Assembly (NCBI GenBank): GCA_002482535.1
Contig: DLGE01000013.1
Coordinates: forward strand, 10,746-74,745
DNA: 64,000 bases
Origin: Peptococcaceae bacterium UBA7702
GTDB taxonomy: Bacteria > Bacillota > Dehalobacteriia > UBA7702
Direction of reading: 5' to 3'
The translations under genes and the position numbers were made by a program. Positions 34,762 through 44,635 of the stretch are shown in pieces (the stretch's first letter is position 1; each line of letters begins with the position of its first letter). The notes below the pieces were generated by a model. The model worked only from the letters and a program-made list of their open reading frames with translations. It made no database searches and was not told where the DNA came from.

Positions 34762-35030
34762 TCCACGCCACGTTTCTTTTCAGACAACAAACACTCGTCT
34801 TTTGCCGACTGATCCTGATCTCCTATTTTGATGTTTAATTGTTTCTCCGCGCCGAAAACCATGCGGTTATAAAGGATTACTTTCTCGATAATGTCTTCAC
34901 AGCTATTGGAAACCAAAAAGTATTTTCCGTTGGTAAGAGAAACTTTCGTTTCCGGTATGGATTCCAAAGTCTCAATCATATTACAGTTCAAATAAAAGGG
35001 TCTGCCGTTAATATCAATTAATGCGATCAT
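34758..35030 (-). CDS. flbD: FlbD/SwrD-family flagellar protein
   Basis: This is a 90-residue protein from MIALIDINGRPFYLN (AGGTGG upstream; a longer frame is not supported). Family members (SwrD in Bacillus) lie between flgE and motA or fliL and support motor power. The C-terminus here is extended by about 20 charged residues. No enzyme motif is seen. Confidence 0.85.
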   Translation of the reverse strand: MIALIDINGRPFYLNCNMIETLESIPETKVSLTNGKYFLVSNSCEDIIEKVILYNRMVFGAEKQLNIKIGDQDQSAKDECLLSEKKRGVE

Positions 35031-35105
35031 AATGAATCCACCTGCTTTAAATAACGTATTTTCCCTTATCAACATATGACTCTTAGCAGTTTAACCGGCT
35101 TCGGC

Positions 35106-35134
35106 AACCCCCTTACAAGCCCTGTAAGGGGGTT
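35106..35134. repeat. perfect hairpin between flgE and flbD
   Basis: AACCCCCTTACA pairs with its exact complement across a five-base loop. No T-run follows, so full termination is unlikely; it may stabilise the flgE end or set relative expression within the operon. Confidence 0.6.
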
Positions 35135-35147
35135 ACCGATCAAACGC

Positions 35148-36782
35148 TTAGCGCTTCAAATTAACAAGCTCCTCCAACATTTCATCGCCCACCGTAATAA
35201 TACGGGAATTTGCCTGGAAGCCCCTTTGGGCCATAATCATATCCGCAAATTCATTGGCCAAATCCACGTTCGAATTTTCCAAACCACTGGAAACCAAAGT
35301 GCCGACAACACCTTCCCCCGGCACATAATAATTGATCTCGCCGGTATTGTTATCAGCCCTCAAATAAGAGCTGCCATCCAAAGTCAAGGCCTGGGGATTG
35401 GGAATGCCCGCCAAAAGAATCTGGCCGATTTCAATGATGTTATTATCATATTCCCCGGTAATGACGCCGTTTGCACCGATGGCAATGCCGCTGAGCTCCA
35501 TCACATTGCTCATTTCCGTATCATAAAGACCGTCGCCGTCGGAATCCACCAGGGAACCGGGTATGGTGATCCGTTGCAAACCGTGGGATGTATCGCAGCT
35601 GGTCTCCACGGAGACATCTGCACCGTTGATGGCTTTCATGGAGGCAACCCCCGTGGCCAAACTGCTTGCGACAGATCCGTCTACGGCAATTTGACTAAGA
35701 TCAATGTCGGCAGGGATCACCCCTGTGCCGACTTCCGCCGTCATGTTCTGCAAAGCGTTCTGCAAATCAGCCGCATCGATACTGCTGAGGTTGGAGGTGA
35801 TTGTAATGACTTTGCGGCTCACATCAACCGTTGCCTCAGCCGCGCTGGCTGCCGACGAATCGTACACTGTTTGGATTTTATAATCATTAAAGTACGCGCC
35901 GTTCACATCACCAAAGGTGATTTTCACATCATTGACCGTAATTTCCGCACTTTTCGAGGGGATGGTTGCAAAAATAATATCACCGACATCATGGGCCGGT
36001 TCCCCGCCGGCAGCCGCTATTTTAAAAGCATTGTTTTCGGTTACGGTATCGGTACCGGAAACCGTAATGGCAGCCAAATGATTCTTAATCGCCTGGGGTA
36101 AATCATTGGATCCCGCCGCAGCCGTCATATTCCGCAAAGCGGTTTCCAATTGGGCGGCGGTTAATGCGGCATCAGAGGTAACGGTGATGGTTTTCTGATT
36201 GGCATCGATTTCCGCTGCCGGCGTTGTGGCGGCGGCGTCGGTAACGGTTACGAGTTTATAACCGTTAAAGTAAGATCCGTTGAGGGCGCCGAAATCCACG
36301 CTAAGATCTCCGTTTAGGTTTAACGTCGATGCGGTGGGGCCAACAGCTTCCGTATATCTTGCAATGGGATAACCTAAAATAAAGTACATATTACCATCCA
36401 CTAAGTTACCGCTGCCGTCAAAGTTTAAGTTCCCCACCCGGGTATAGCACTCTTCACCGTTGTTATCCTGGGCGACAAAATAACCTTCGCCGCTGATATA
36501 GAGATCCGTGGCCCGGCCGGTGGATACATAACCGCCCCGGGTATGCAGCACATCGATGGTGCTGATCACCGTGCCGTAACCGATTTGGGCAGCATTCCCG
36601 CCGCCGGAAGCAGCCGTTGCGTCGGAGGAAGCCGTTAACGTTTGGTAAAAGGTATCTTGAAACGTGACCCTTTGGGATTTATAACCGTAGGTGTTGACGT
36701 TTGCGATATTGTTCCCGATCACGTCCATTTTGCTTTGATGGGCTTTTAGTCCGGAAACACCTGAAAATAATGCTCTGAGCAT
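35148..36782 (-). CDS. flgE: flagellar hook protein FlgE
   Basis: FlgE builds the flexible hook. It has 544 residues, longer than the usual about 400-440. N- and C-terminal rod motifs (MDVIGNNIANVNTYGYKSQR; ADMIMAQRGFQANSRIITVGDEML) are standard. The extra length is a tandem duplication of about 100 residues in the outer domain: NGSYFNGYKLVTVTDAAA and NGAYFNDYKIQTVYDSSA each begin a copy, followed by similar TITVTSD/VITITSN, LETALRNMTA/LQNALQNMTA and proline-rich turns. A related single copy is in FlgL. Confidence 0.95.
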   Translation of the reverse strand: MLRALFSGVSGLKAHQSKMDVIGNNIANVNTYGYKSQRVTFQDTFYQTLTASSDATAASGGGNAAQIGYGTVISTIDVLHTRGGYVSTGRATDLYISGEGYFVAQDNNGEECYTRVGNLNFDGSGNLVDGNMYFILGYPIARYTEAVGPTASTLNLNGDLSVDFGALNGSYFNGYKLVTVTDAAATTPAAEIDANQKTITVTSDAALTAAQLETALRNMTAAAGSNDLPQAIKNHLAAITVSGTDTVTENNAFKIAAAGGEPAHDVGDIIFATIPSKSAEITVNDVKITFGDVNGAYFNDYKIQTVYDSSAASAAEATVDVSRKVITITSNLSSIDAADLQNALQNMTAEVGTGVIPADIDLSQIAVDGSVASSLATGVASMKAINGADVSVETSCDTSHGLQRITIPGSLVDSDGDGLYDTEMSNVMELSGIAIGANGVITGEYDNNIIEIGQILLAGIPNPQALTLDGSSYLRADNNTGEINYYVPGEGVVGTLVSSGLENSNVDLANEFADMIMAQRGFQANSRIITVGDEMLEELVNLKR

Positions 36783-36865
36783 AAATAAAAGTCCTCCTCT
36801 TTTTTAGAGGAACTGCCGCGGTTTCTCTGTCGTTCAAAACCGCTTTGCTTCCCGTAAGGGACCGG

Positions 36866-37270
36866 CTAAATGATCACAGTTCCATCTATATTCGTTACAA
36901 CATTTTCTTTCATGCTTTGATGACTCATAATCGTCACCACTGTTTTACTGGGAATGTTTACAATAAATGAATTTTCGCTTCCCAGGATAAGCGCATTTTT
37001 GATCCCTTTTTCCTCCGCTTTGCCCACTGCCTCCGAAAGCGTGCTCATTTGCTCCGCCGACATTTCAATATCCCGGTCTTGCAAACGCTGCGCCGCATGT
37101 TTCGAAAACACTAAGCTTGTTTCGGATGCCTGAATCTTCTGCTGCAAAAGTTCGCCAAAAGCGCTTTGAGTGTTCTGCGTTGAAACATCTTTATGCGCCG
37201 TTTGCTGATTCGACAGCGGTGTACTGCTGATATTGGGTATGTAGTTTTGCTTGATCCACATATCACCCAT
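36866..37270 (-). CDS. flagellar operon protein, TIGR02530 family
   Basis: This is a 134-residue protein that sits between flgD and flgE in many Firmicutes. The recognisable core is SLVFSKHAAQRLQDRDIEMS, AVGKAEEKGIKNALIL and DGTVII at the C-terminus. The N-terminal 40 residues are Gln/Ser-rich. Its role is not established, but it belongs to the hook assembly group. No membrane segment. Confidence 0.85.
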   Translation of the reverse strand: MGDMWIKQNYIPNISSTPLSNQQTAHKDVSTQNTQSAFGELLQQKIQASETSLVFSKHAAQRLQDRDIEMSAEQMSTLSEAVGKAEEKGIKNALILGSENSFIVNIPSKTVVTIMSHQSMKENVVTNIDGTVII

Positions 37271-37378
37271 AGAAATGGTGATCCTCCTTTTTGATTGATT
37301 GGCTGATTGGTGTTTCAGGGAGTAAGTTAGATTGTAAAAACACCGCTTTACAAGTTTTCCGAAATCTACACAGCTTGC

Positions 37379-37792
37379 TCATTCAGACGCGGGTAATTCA
37401 TTGAGCACTTCCATGATGGACGACATACTGTAACTGCGGTCATTTACCGTGACCTTACAATCTCCATCCATAAATTGCACACTTTGGACAACACCCTGAT
37501 CTTGGGAATAATTGCCGTTATTATCGTAAGCGGCCACAATCACATTCTTCCCCACCATGGAAGCTCCGTACTGCGCATAAATCATTTCCGTCATCGTTTG
37601 CATGGTCTCCAAGGTGGTAAACTGCGCCATCTGCGAGATAAATTCCGTATCCGACGTAGGATTCATCGTATCCTGGTTGGTAAGCTGCGCCACCAAAAGA
37701 TTCAAAAAATCCTGGGTATCTAAGGTACTCTTCGAGGTCGCACCGGTGGATGACGTCGTTCCGGCGGTTGCGCCATAGGCATTAATCTGCAT
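37379..37792 (-). CDS. flgD: flagellar hook cap protein FlgD
   Basis: FlgD caps the growing hook. It has 137 residues from MQINAYGATAG (AAAGGAATCAGG upstream). The FlgD N-terminal motif is clear (LDTQDFLNLLVAQLTNQDTMNP, TEFISQMAQFTTLE). It is the short, N-domain-plus-tudor-like form; no fibronectin-like domain is present. It overlaps the fliK end by 11 bases. Confidence 0.95.
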   Translation of the reverse strand: MQINAYGATAGTTSSTGATSKSTLDTQDFLNLLVAQLTNQDTMNPTSDTEFISQMAQFTTLETMQTMTEMIYAQYGASMVGKNVIVAAYDNNGNYSQDQGVVQSVQFMDGDCKVTVNDRSYSMSSIMEVLNELPASE

Positions 37793-39428
37793 ATTCCTGA
37801 TTCCTTTCTCTAAAGTACTTTTCACTGAGCATATTCAGGGTCTTTAGAAAATGTTCCGTATCCAGCTCTTGTTGTTCTTCGTTTTCCTCAGCCTGTTGAT
37901 CCTCAGCAGAATAGGGGTTATGCTGGCCTCCCTGTTCATCCTTGGATAATTGCTGTTGTGCCGACTTTTGCTCCTGGGGCAGGGAAAGCTGGACTTCCTG
38001 GTGCATGTGAGACTGTAGCAGCGCCCTAATATCATCGGCATTGGCCAAAATGATACTTTGCGTTTTTGCGCTGGCCGCGCTGATTTCCACAATTAAGGTG
38101 CTGTTTTCCATCGTCATCTTCACATTGACCTTACCCAGATCCTTGGGATATAGCTGCATTTCAAAGGCTTTGCGACCTTTATCAAAATGAGCGTTTATTT
38201 GATACGTCAGTTGACTTCGAACTGCGTTTTGGGTTTGGTCTGTGGTTTTGACTTGGCTTTGGTTCAAGGTTTCCACCCGCGCCGTGTTTTGTAAGACGGC
38301 ATAATCCGCGCTTTGCTTTTGCTCGCCAATTTCCGCCGATTCCCCGTTTTGCGATTGGCTCAAAACCACGCTATCTACGGTGGTTTGCGGCTGGGTCAAA
38401 ACGGTGCTATCTGCTACGGTTTGCGGTTGGGCAAAAACTCCTCTGTCTGCCGCAGTTTGTGAGCTGGCGTATCCCACGCCACGATTCTGTGCTGCCATCT
38501 CGGCAGGGAATCCCATCTTAACCGGCTGCAATGCTTCGTTCTGAGAAGCTTGAGAAGGGTTTTTCCCTTGCTCCGGCAGTGGCGTGGCCTCCATGGCCGC
38601 GGCGGCCGACATCACCGGCGTTGAGATTTGGTTGATACGAACTTGTCCGGGCGCGGAAACCACCGGCGCCGCCGTTTGCGACAGCGGAGGGAAGCTATGT
38701 TTCGTTTCCCCGAAGACACTCATCCCTTGCCGGCCAGGGTTAAGCCCCGCCAATGCCGGGGGTTCACCGGCTGCCGGAGACAACACTGCGGCCGCATGCT
38801 GACCTTGCTCCGTGCCGAACAAAGGATTTTGCGTGAAACCGTTCCCTTGCAACATCCCCGCTGTTTGCGGCATAAAGGCCGAACCGGTTAAAGAGAATGA
38901 GCTTTGTCCTGTTGGCAATGGGGACTGAGCATAAGAAGCAACCGCCTGGCTACCCTGGCCCTCCGTGGTGTTCACGCCGGAAAAATAGTTCCCGGCAACG
39001 GGGAAACTTCGTTCTTTACCGTTTATCACGCTTACCGCCTTAGGGTTTACCATCGGACCCGCTGGGTTCTGAGACATCCCCTCTGGGTTACCGGCAACCT
39101 GTAGCGGGCTCAGCACCGTAACCGGCGGCCCCATGGATTTTCCCTGAACCGTTGGTATGAACCAATCGTTTATAGCAAGATGCTGTTGGTTTGCGGTCCC
39201 GGTCTCAAGAGCGGTTTGCACCCCATTGGCCTCCGCTCCTGTGTTACCATTCTCACCTTGGAGACCATCCTTTTTGCCGTGAATTCCTGGGCTTACAGCG
39301 GAAAGGCTTTGCTCCTTCAGCATTTTGGGAAAGAGATCGGATTTTTCGCCGGCTTCCCCGAGGACCGCCGGACTTATGGCTGTTGTTTGCGTTGTACCGT
39401 TACATTGTATCTGCTCCACTTTTCTCAC
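37782..39428 (-). CDS. fliK: hook-length control protein FliK
   Basis: FliK measures hook length and triggers the FlhB switch. The 548-residue protein has a long Gln/Ser/Ala/Pro-rich N-terminal ruler region, with short imperfect repeats such as PQTVADSTVLTQPQTTVDSVVL, and the C-terminal Flg_hook domain (MQLYPKDLGKVNVKMTMENSTLIVEISA). The N-terminal length is plausible but the start is uncertain. It lies between fliJ and flgD. Confidence 0.9.
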   Translation of the reverse strand: MRKVEQIQCNGTTQTTAISPAVLGEAGEKSDLFPKMLKEQSLSAVSPGIHGKKDGLQGENGNTGAEANGVQTALETGTANQQHLAINDWFIPTVQGKSMGPPVTVLSPLQVAGNPEGMSQNPAGPMVNPKAVSVINGKERSFPVAGNYFSGVNTTEGQGSQAVASYAQSPLPTGQSSFSLTGSAFMPQTAGMLQGNGFTQNPLFGTEQGQHAAAVLSPAAGEPPALAGLNPGRQGMSVFGETKHSFPPLSQTAAPVVSAPGQVRINQISTPVMSAAAAMEATPLPEQGKNPSQASQNEALQPVKMGFPAEMAAQNRGVGYASSQTAADRGVFAQPQTVADSTVLTQPQTTVDSVVLSQSQNGESAEIGEQKQSADYAVLQNTARVETLNQSQVKTTDQTQNAVRSQLTYQINAHFDKGRKAFEMQLYPKDLGKVNVKMTMENSTLIVEISAASAKTQSIILANADDIRALLQSHMHQEVQLSLPQEQKSAQQQLSKDEQGGQHNPYSAEDQQAEENEEQQELDTEHFLKTLNMLSEKYFRERNQEYAD

Positions 39429-39455
39429 CTCCTTTCGCCATTGTCTTTTATATGG

Positions 39456-39896
39456 TTAAGAAGCAGTGCAAGTCCGATTGACGTACTCTTCCACTTCCAA
39501 CTCCTGCTGCTTATGAAGGAGTGCATTGTACTCTTGCCTTTGTTTTTCCTGTAGTTTTTCCAGGCCCGAAATATCGGTTTTCAAGGCGATCATTTCCTCT
39601 TTTTTAAGTGCAATTTGCTTTTCAACCTCTTGCTTGCGCCTGGTACAGACATTGATTTTCTGGGTGATATCATGGAAATACATCTTGTAAACCATAACCT
39701 CTTGGGGAGTGATGCCGATGCTCATCTGCTTGTTCAATTCTTTGTTATACTTATGAAAGGTCTCATTGAGCTGTTGGATTTCCGTAACGATTTGCTTCAA
39801 CCGTTCTTGCAGCCGCATCATTTCATTGACCTGTACATCCAATAATTGTTGTTTGAGGCTTAATACCTTTTCAAGAGAGAACACAAACTTTTTCAT
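39456..39896 (-). CDS. fliJ: flagellar export chaperone/ATPase stalk FliJ
   Basis: FliJ is the coiled-coil rod in the FliI ring. It has 146 residues from MKKFVFSLEKVLSLKQQ (AAAGGTG upstream); heptad patterns run across the whole protein. The sequence family is weakly conserved; its place between fliI and fliK and its length are typical. Confidence 0.9.
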   Translation of the reverse strand: MKKFVFSLEKVLSLKQQLLDVQVNEMMRLQERLKQIVTEIQQLNETFHKYNKELNKQMSIGITPQEVMVYKMYFHDITQKINVCTRRKQEVEKQIALKKEEMIALKTDISGLEKLQEKQRQEYNALLHKQQELEVEEYVNRTCTAS

Positions 39897-39962
39897 ATCG
39901 CTTCGCACCTTTTTATCCATTGAGACAGGATATTCGCCGGCAGACCGAAAAGGACACGCCGG

Positions 39963-41261
39963 TTATATTTCTCGCATCAAGTTCATGGTATCTTCGAAGG
40001 TCACTTTTTGGTCGATTTGTTGTTTTAAAAAAGCGTTGATCTCATCAATTTTACCAACGGCTTCATCTAACCGGGGATTCATGCCCGGTTTATAAGCGCC
40101 GATGGAGATCAAATCAGCGTTTTGTGTATAAATCGCAAGGAGATCCCGAATTCTGGCCGCCGCTTGTTTATGCTCCGGGGAGACAATATCATTCATCAGC
40201 CGGGAAATGCTCGCGTTCACATCAATGGCGGGAAAGTGGCTTTTATTGGCCAGGGAGCGGGTCAATACAATATGTCCGTCGATGATGCTGCGCACCGTAT
40301 CGGAAATTGGTTCATTGGTATCATCTCCTTCCACCAAAACAGTATAAATTCCGGTGATCGAGCCGTTTTTAAAGTTTCCGCTGCGCTCCAGCAATTTTGG
40401 CAGTTCCGCATAAATCGAAGGTGTGTATCCTCTGGCGATGGGGGGTTCTCCCAAGGCCAGTCCCAATTCTCTTTGGGCCATCGCGAATCTGGTCAAAGAG
40501 TCCATCATCAAAAGAACATCTTTCCCCCGGTCTTTGAAATACTCAGCAATTGCCGTGGCCACCGCGGCGCATTTTAAGCGAAACATCGCCGGCTGGTCCG
40601 ACGTGGCCACCACCAACACGGAGCGCTTTAAGCCTTCCTCCCCCAAATCCTTTTCGATAAATTCAGCGACCTCCCGGCCGCGTTCTCCCACCAGGGCAAT
40701 GACATTGATGTCGGACTTCACATTCCGGGCGATCATACCCAAAAGCGTACTTTTGCCGACACCGCTGCCGGCAAAAATCCCCATCCGCTGACCTTTGCCA
40801 ATGGTAAGCAAGCCATCGATGGCTTTAATTCCATAGTGTATCTGCTCTGTTATTCTGGGACGATCCAGGGGGTTGGTGCAACTACCTTCCACATCATAGT
40901 ATTCGTTCACGGCAAAGCTGCCCAAGCCATCGATGGGCTCTCCGGTGGAATCGATGGTTCTACCGATCAAAAAATCTCCCACCGGCACCCGTAATTGATT
41001 GCCGGTGGACTCCACCAAACTCCCGGGGCCAATACCTTTGACATCGCCATAGGCCATTAACAGTACATTTTCTTCTTTGAAACCGACCACCTCCGCGGCG
41101 ATGGTTTTATCCTCATCCAAACTGGTAATGGTGCAGATATCACCTGTTTTTGCGTGGATTCCGGTGGTTTCAACGATCATGCCGACAATATTTTTTACCT
41201 TTCCCATGGCATGAAACAGGGGCATCTGTAAAAAATCGGAATATGCTTGTTCTAACCTCAT
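39963..41261 (-). CDS. fliI: flagellar export ATPase FliI
   Basis: FliI energises substrate unloading at the export gate. It has 432 residues, F1-beta-like. Walker A GIFAGSGVGKSTLLGMIA, Walker B in DVLLMMDSLTRFAMAQRE, and the FliI/YscN signature (PPIARGYTPSIYAELPKLLERSG) are present. It lies between fliH and fliJ. Confidence 0.97.
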   Translation of the reverse strand: MRLEQAYSDFLQMPLFHAMGKVKNIVGMIVETTGIHAKTGDICTITSLDEDKTIAAEVVGFKEENVLLMAYGDVKGIGPGSLVESTGNQLRVPVGDFLIGRTIDSTGEPIDGLGSFAVNEYYDVEGSCTNPLDRPRITEQIHYGIKAIDGLLTIGKGQRMGIFAGSGVGKSTLLGMIARNVKSDINVIALVGERGREVAEFIEKDLGEEGLKRSVLVVATSDQPAMFRLKCAAVATAIAEYFKDRGKDVLLMMDSLTRFAMAQRELGLALGEPPIARGYTPSIYAELPKLLERSGNFKNGSITGIYTVLVEGDDTNEPISDTVRSIIDGHIVLTRSLANKSHFPAIDVNASISRLMNDIVSPEHKQAAARIRDLLAIYTQNADLISIGAYKPGMNPRLDEAVGKIDEINAFLKQQIDQKVTFEDTMNLMREI

Positions 41262-41286
41262 TTTTACCCCTTTCCCCGGATAAGGC

Positions 41287-42042
41287 TTATTTACTCAAAA
41301 CTTTCTTGATTTTGTTCAATTGTGTGTCGATACTAATGTCGATGACCTCTGTCGGCAATTCAATGACGCAATCGGTATCTTCCATTTCCTTATTGGGTAA
41401 AAAGCGAATACCTTTGGCGATTTGTTCGGATTTTTCGATGAATTCCGGATCATTATTTTTCAATGCCTCGAAAACACCGTAAGAGAGGTAGCACTTCAAC
41501 CATTCCTGATGTTGATACTGTTCCAGGGCCTGCCGGATCATGGTACACATTTTTGTTTCGTCATCTGCCAGCGTTTGGTTGAGTATTTTTTCTGTTATGC
41601 TGATTGCCAAGAGCGTTAAATGATTCTGTTGTTCCTCAATGACTTGATCTCTGCTCTCCTCCAAACGTGCAATCAGGCGCAGCAATTCTTCGATATATTT
41701 CTCATTATTTTCTTTCGCTTCCAAAACACCTTGCTGATAACCGGTTTTCTCCCCCGCGATCAGGCCTTCAGCATAGCCCTCTGCATACCCCGTTTTCCGC
41801 GCGTTTTCCTTTTCCCCCAAGCATTCCTGTTTGAATTTCTCCATCTTTTGCCGGATGAGGTCTTCGCCGGACTGGTTTGCCTCTTCGATAATGGCGGTGG
41901 CTTGCTCATAGGCGGAAGAAAGCACTTCATATCCATTGAGCGTATTGCTTTCCCGTACATTATCTCCCATAGGCTCTTCTTGGGTTGTCCGGTAATGGGT
42001 TGCCGCATTATCACATTGTGCCGATTTTATCAGGTTAGACAA
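41287..42042 (-). CDS. fliH: flagellar export stator FliH
   Basis: FliH binds FliI and links it to the C-ring. It has 251 residues with a long charged coiled coil (KMEKFKQECLGEKENARKTG, then G-x3-G spaced YAEGYAEGLIAGEKTGYQQG) and the C-terminal Vma/V-type stator-like ending. The gene start overlaps the fliG end by eight bases, so the two are coupled. Confidence 0.92.
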   Translation of the reverse strand: MSNLIKSAQCDNAATHYRTTQEEPMGDNVRESNTLNGYEVLSSAYEQATAIIEEANQSGEDLIRQKMEKFKQECLGEKENARKTGYAEGYAEGLIAGEKTGYQQGVLEAKENNEKYIEELLRLIARLEESRDQVIEEQQNHLTLLAISITEKILNQTLADDETKMCTMIRQALEQYQHQEWLKCYLSYGVFEALKNNDPEFIEKSEQIAKGIRFLPNKEMEDTDCVIELPTEVIDISIDTQLNKIKKVLSK

Positions 42043-43039
42043 TGATATCGTCCTTTCCGCCCTTCATGATCACCAATTGACCTTCTTCTTCCAAACGGCG
42101 AATCGTTGCGACGATACGCTGCTGCGCTTCTTCAACATCTCTCAAGCGCACGTTATGGGTGTATTCCATTTCGCTTTTGATGGTTTTCGTCAACATGGTG
42201 GACATATTCTTAAAGATAATATCGGTAACTTCCTGGTTGGTGCTCTTCAATGCATAAACCAAATCCTTCTGGTCGACTTCATAAATGAATTTCTGAATTG
42301 CCATATCGTCAAGAATCGTGATGTCTTCAAAGACAAACATCCGCTTGCGGATTTCATCGGACAATTTTTCATTTCTCTTAGAAAGTTCGTCGAAAATATA
42401 CCTTTCATTGGAGCGATCCATATGATTCATGATATCGGCAATATAGTTAATGCCACCGATTTCCGTGAAGTCAACGGACATGATCGACGCGAATTTACTG
42501 GCCAGATTTGATTCAACAATTTTAATCACGTCCGGGGAGGTTCTGCCCATCTTGGCGATTCTTTCCACCACCGCAATCTGCTTTTCTTTGGGCAATTCCG
42601 CAATGATCGCAGAAGATTGATCCGACCGCGAATACGATAAGATAAGGGCAATGGTTTGCGGATGCTCATTTTGAATGATGGTAAGCAAATTTTTGTAATC
42701 CGCTTTTCGAATAAAGTCAAAGGCCTTCGTCTGTATTGATTTTGTAACACGCTCCAACAGCGCACTGGCCTTTTGGGCGCCAAAAGCCTTTTCCAGCACA
42801 TTCTGGGCATATTCCAAGCCGCCCTCCGTCATCACCTTTTGAGTGAGACACAGCTGGTAAAAGCTATTTAAAATATCCTCCATTTCACTGGATTTTAAGT
42901 TTTGCATTTTCGCAATTTCCAGTGTAAGCTGTTCGATATCGTCTTCTTTTAGAAATTTATAGATTTTAGATGCGTTTTCCGAACCAACAGAAATGATGAT
43001 GGCGGCCGCTTTTTGCTGACCGGTTAATTGATTAATCAT
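42035..43039 (-). CDS. fliG: flagellar motor switch protein FliG
   Basis: FliG is the rotor part that meets MotA. It has 334 residues with its three domains: N (LTGQQKAAAIIISVGSENASKIYKFL), middle with EHPQTIALILSY, and C with MFVFEDITILDDMAIQKFIYEVDQKDL, where the conserved charges act in torque generation. It overlaps fliF by eight bases. Confidence 0.97.
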   Translation of the reverse strand: MINQLTGQQKAAAIIISVGSENASKIYKFLKEDDIEQLTLEIAKMQNLKSSEMEDILNSFYQLCLTQKVMTEGGLEYAQNVLEKAFGAQKASALLERVTKSIQTKAFDFIRKADYKNLLTIIQNEHPQTIALILSYSRSDQSSAIIAELPKEKQIAVVERIAKMGRTSPDVIKIVESNLASKFASIMSVDFTEIGGINYIADIMNHMDRSNERYIFDELSKRNEKLSDEIRKRMFVFEDITILDDMAIQKFIYEVDQKDLVYALKSTNQEVTDIIFKNMSTMLTKTIKSEMEYTHNVRLRDVEEAQQRIVATIRRLEEEGQLVIMKGGKDDIIV

Positions 43040-44603
43040 TGGCGTCGTCCCCCCTTAACCATGTTTTGATTAATTGGGCGACGATCTCTGGATTCGAGTG
43101 ACAAAATTCCTGGATCTCTTTTTTAAGGGCTTGTTCCTTTGTTTCTTTGAGATTATGAATATCGCTGAAATCAATATCCTCTATCGTATCGATCGGTTCA
43201 TCCATGGCTTTTTCCTGGCTTTCCGCTGCTTTTTTCTTGCGTCCTTTTGACTTCAAGAGCAAAATAATAACGAGGGAAAGTAATGTGCCAATGACGGCGA
43301 CGGCGGCGATGATCAGGATTAAGACCCGATTTTTATCAACAGTTGTCACGGAAGAGGAGTCATCGCTTTCATCGGTGTCCTCTGTTTGGAACAAACCGGT
43401 ATACAGCACTACCTTTTCTGTGGGTACTGCCGCGGCATTGGCAATCAATTGGATGATTTCATCTTTCTCTGTGGTATTAAGGGTTTGGGTGTTCACCGCC
43501 ACAGAAATCGTCAAATCCGTTAGTTCGCTGGAATCATGCTCTATTTGCTCTTTCACTTGAGAAACCAAATAGGTATAGGAAGAATTATCTTCAATGTAAA
43601 TGGTGTTGCCATCCACGGTAACGCCGGGATACGTTGTGGTGGTCTCCGTATTGCTGTCAGTACCCACGGTGCCGCCACTGGTACCGTCATTCCTTTCCGC
43701 GCTCTGGGAATGGGTCTCTTCCGAAATAACACCCGTATTATTTTCCGTTGGCGTGTAGGTAATGATTTCTTCGATCTTTTTATCGACATCCATGATGCTT
43801 TTGACTGCAACCTGAATATTATTCACCCCGAAGAGGGGTTTCAATATTTTGATGATATTGGCTTCCACTTCTGTTTCAAACTGTTTTTCAATCATCAGTT
43901 TGAATTCTGATACGTCCATTTCCTCCATATCATCGGAAAGCATTTCCGTACCCGTGGCGGTGTCTAAAACAGAAATATTATCTTCCGTCAAATTGGGTAC
44001 ACTTTTGGCCAGAAGATGCTTGATACCGCTAACCTGTTTTCCTGTTAATTCCTGGGACGAGCTCATGGTAACCGATACTCCCGCCGTTGTAACATCTGAA
44101 TCGTCGTCAGACAATACATACCCGGAATCGTCGGGAATATTGATGGTGACATTGGCCTCCTTAATGCCGTCAATGGTTTTAATGATGTCTTCCATCCGCT
44201 GGTTCAACTGGTATTTTTCTAACAGTTCTTTTTCCTTCTCGGTGGTCATCAAGTCCATATTTTCCAGAAGAAAATCGTAGTTCGGTGAAGATCTCGGATA
44301 GCCCTCATTGGCCAAATCCATTCTTAAAGAATCTTCTTCATCTGACGGCACCATGATCGTACCGTCTTCTTCTTTATAGTCCACCTCTCGTTCGTCCAAC
44401 TTGGCCATTACCTCAAGGGCTTCATCATGATCCATGGACGGATATAAAACCGTATATTTCTGGGCATTTAACAAGAGGACAACTACAAATGAAACGATTA
44501 TAATTCCCGCAAGAAGGGATAATATAATCGTTTTATTTTTCTTCGACTGTTTTTTCCAAAAAGAAACTATGGAATTAATGTAATGCTTTAACTGCTCTCT
44601 CAT
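43032..44603 (-). CDS. fliF: flagellar MS-ring protein FliF
   Basis: FliF builds the MS-ring, the base of the rotor. It has 523 residues: membrane helix near residue 25 (TIILSLLAGIIIVSFVVVLLL), ring-building motifs RBM1-3 with the TVLYPSMDHDEALEVMAKLDE start, a Ser/Thr-rich loop (about 290-340), a second helix (VLILIIAAVAVIGTLLSLVIILLL), and the FliG-binding tail (QEFCHSNPEIVAQLIKTWLR). Confidence 0.97.
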   Translation of the reverse strand: MREQLKHYINSIVSFWKKQSKKNKTIILSLLAGIIIVSFVVVLLLNAQKYTVLYPSMDHDEALEVMAKLDEREVDYKEEDGTIMVPSDEEDSLRMDLANEGYPRSSPNYDFLLENMDLMTTEKEKELLEKYQLNQRMEDIIKTIDGIKEANVTINIPDDSGYVLSDDDSDVTTAGVSVTMSSSQELTGKQVSGIKHLLAKSVPNLTEDNISVLDTATGTEMLSDDMEEMDVSEFKLMIEKQFETEVEANIIKILKPLFGVNNIQVAVKSIMDVDKKIEEIITYTPTENNTGVISEETHSQSAERNDGTSGGTVGTDSNTETTTTYPGVTVDGNTIYIEDNSSYTYLVSQVKEQIEHDSSELTDLTISVAVNTQTLNTTEKDEIIQLIANAAAVPTEKVVLYTGLFQTEDTDESDDSSSVTTVDKNRVLILIIAAVAVIGTLLSLVIILLLKSKGRKKKAAESQEKAMDEPIDTIEDIDFSDIHNLKETKEQALKKEIQEFCHSNPEIVAQLIKTWLRGDDAND

Positions 44604-44635
44604 TCCTCAATACCGCACTCGTAACATATTCGGTT

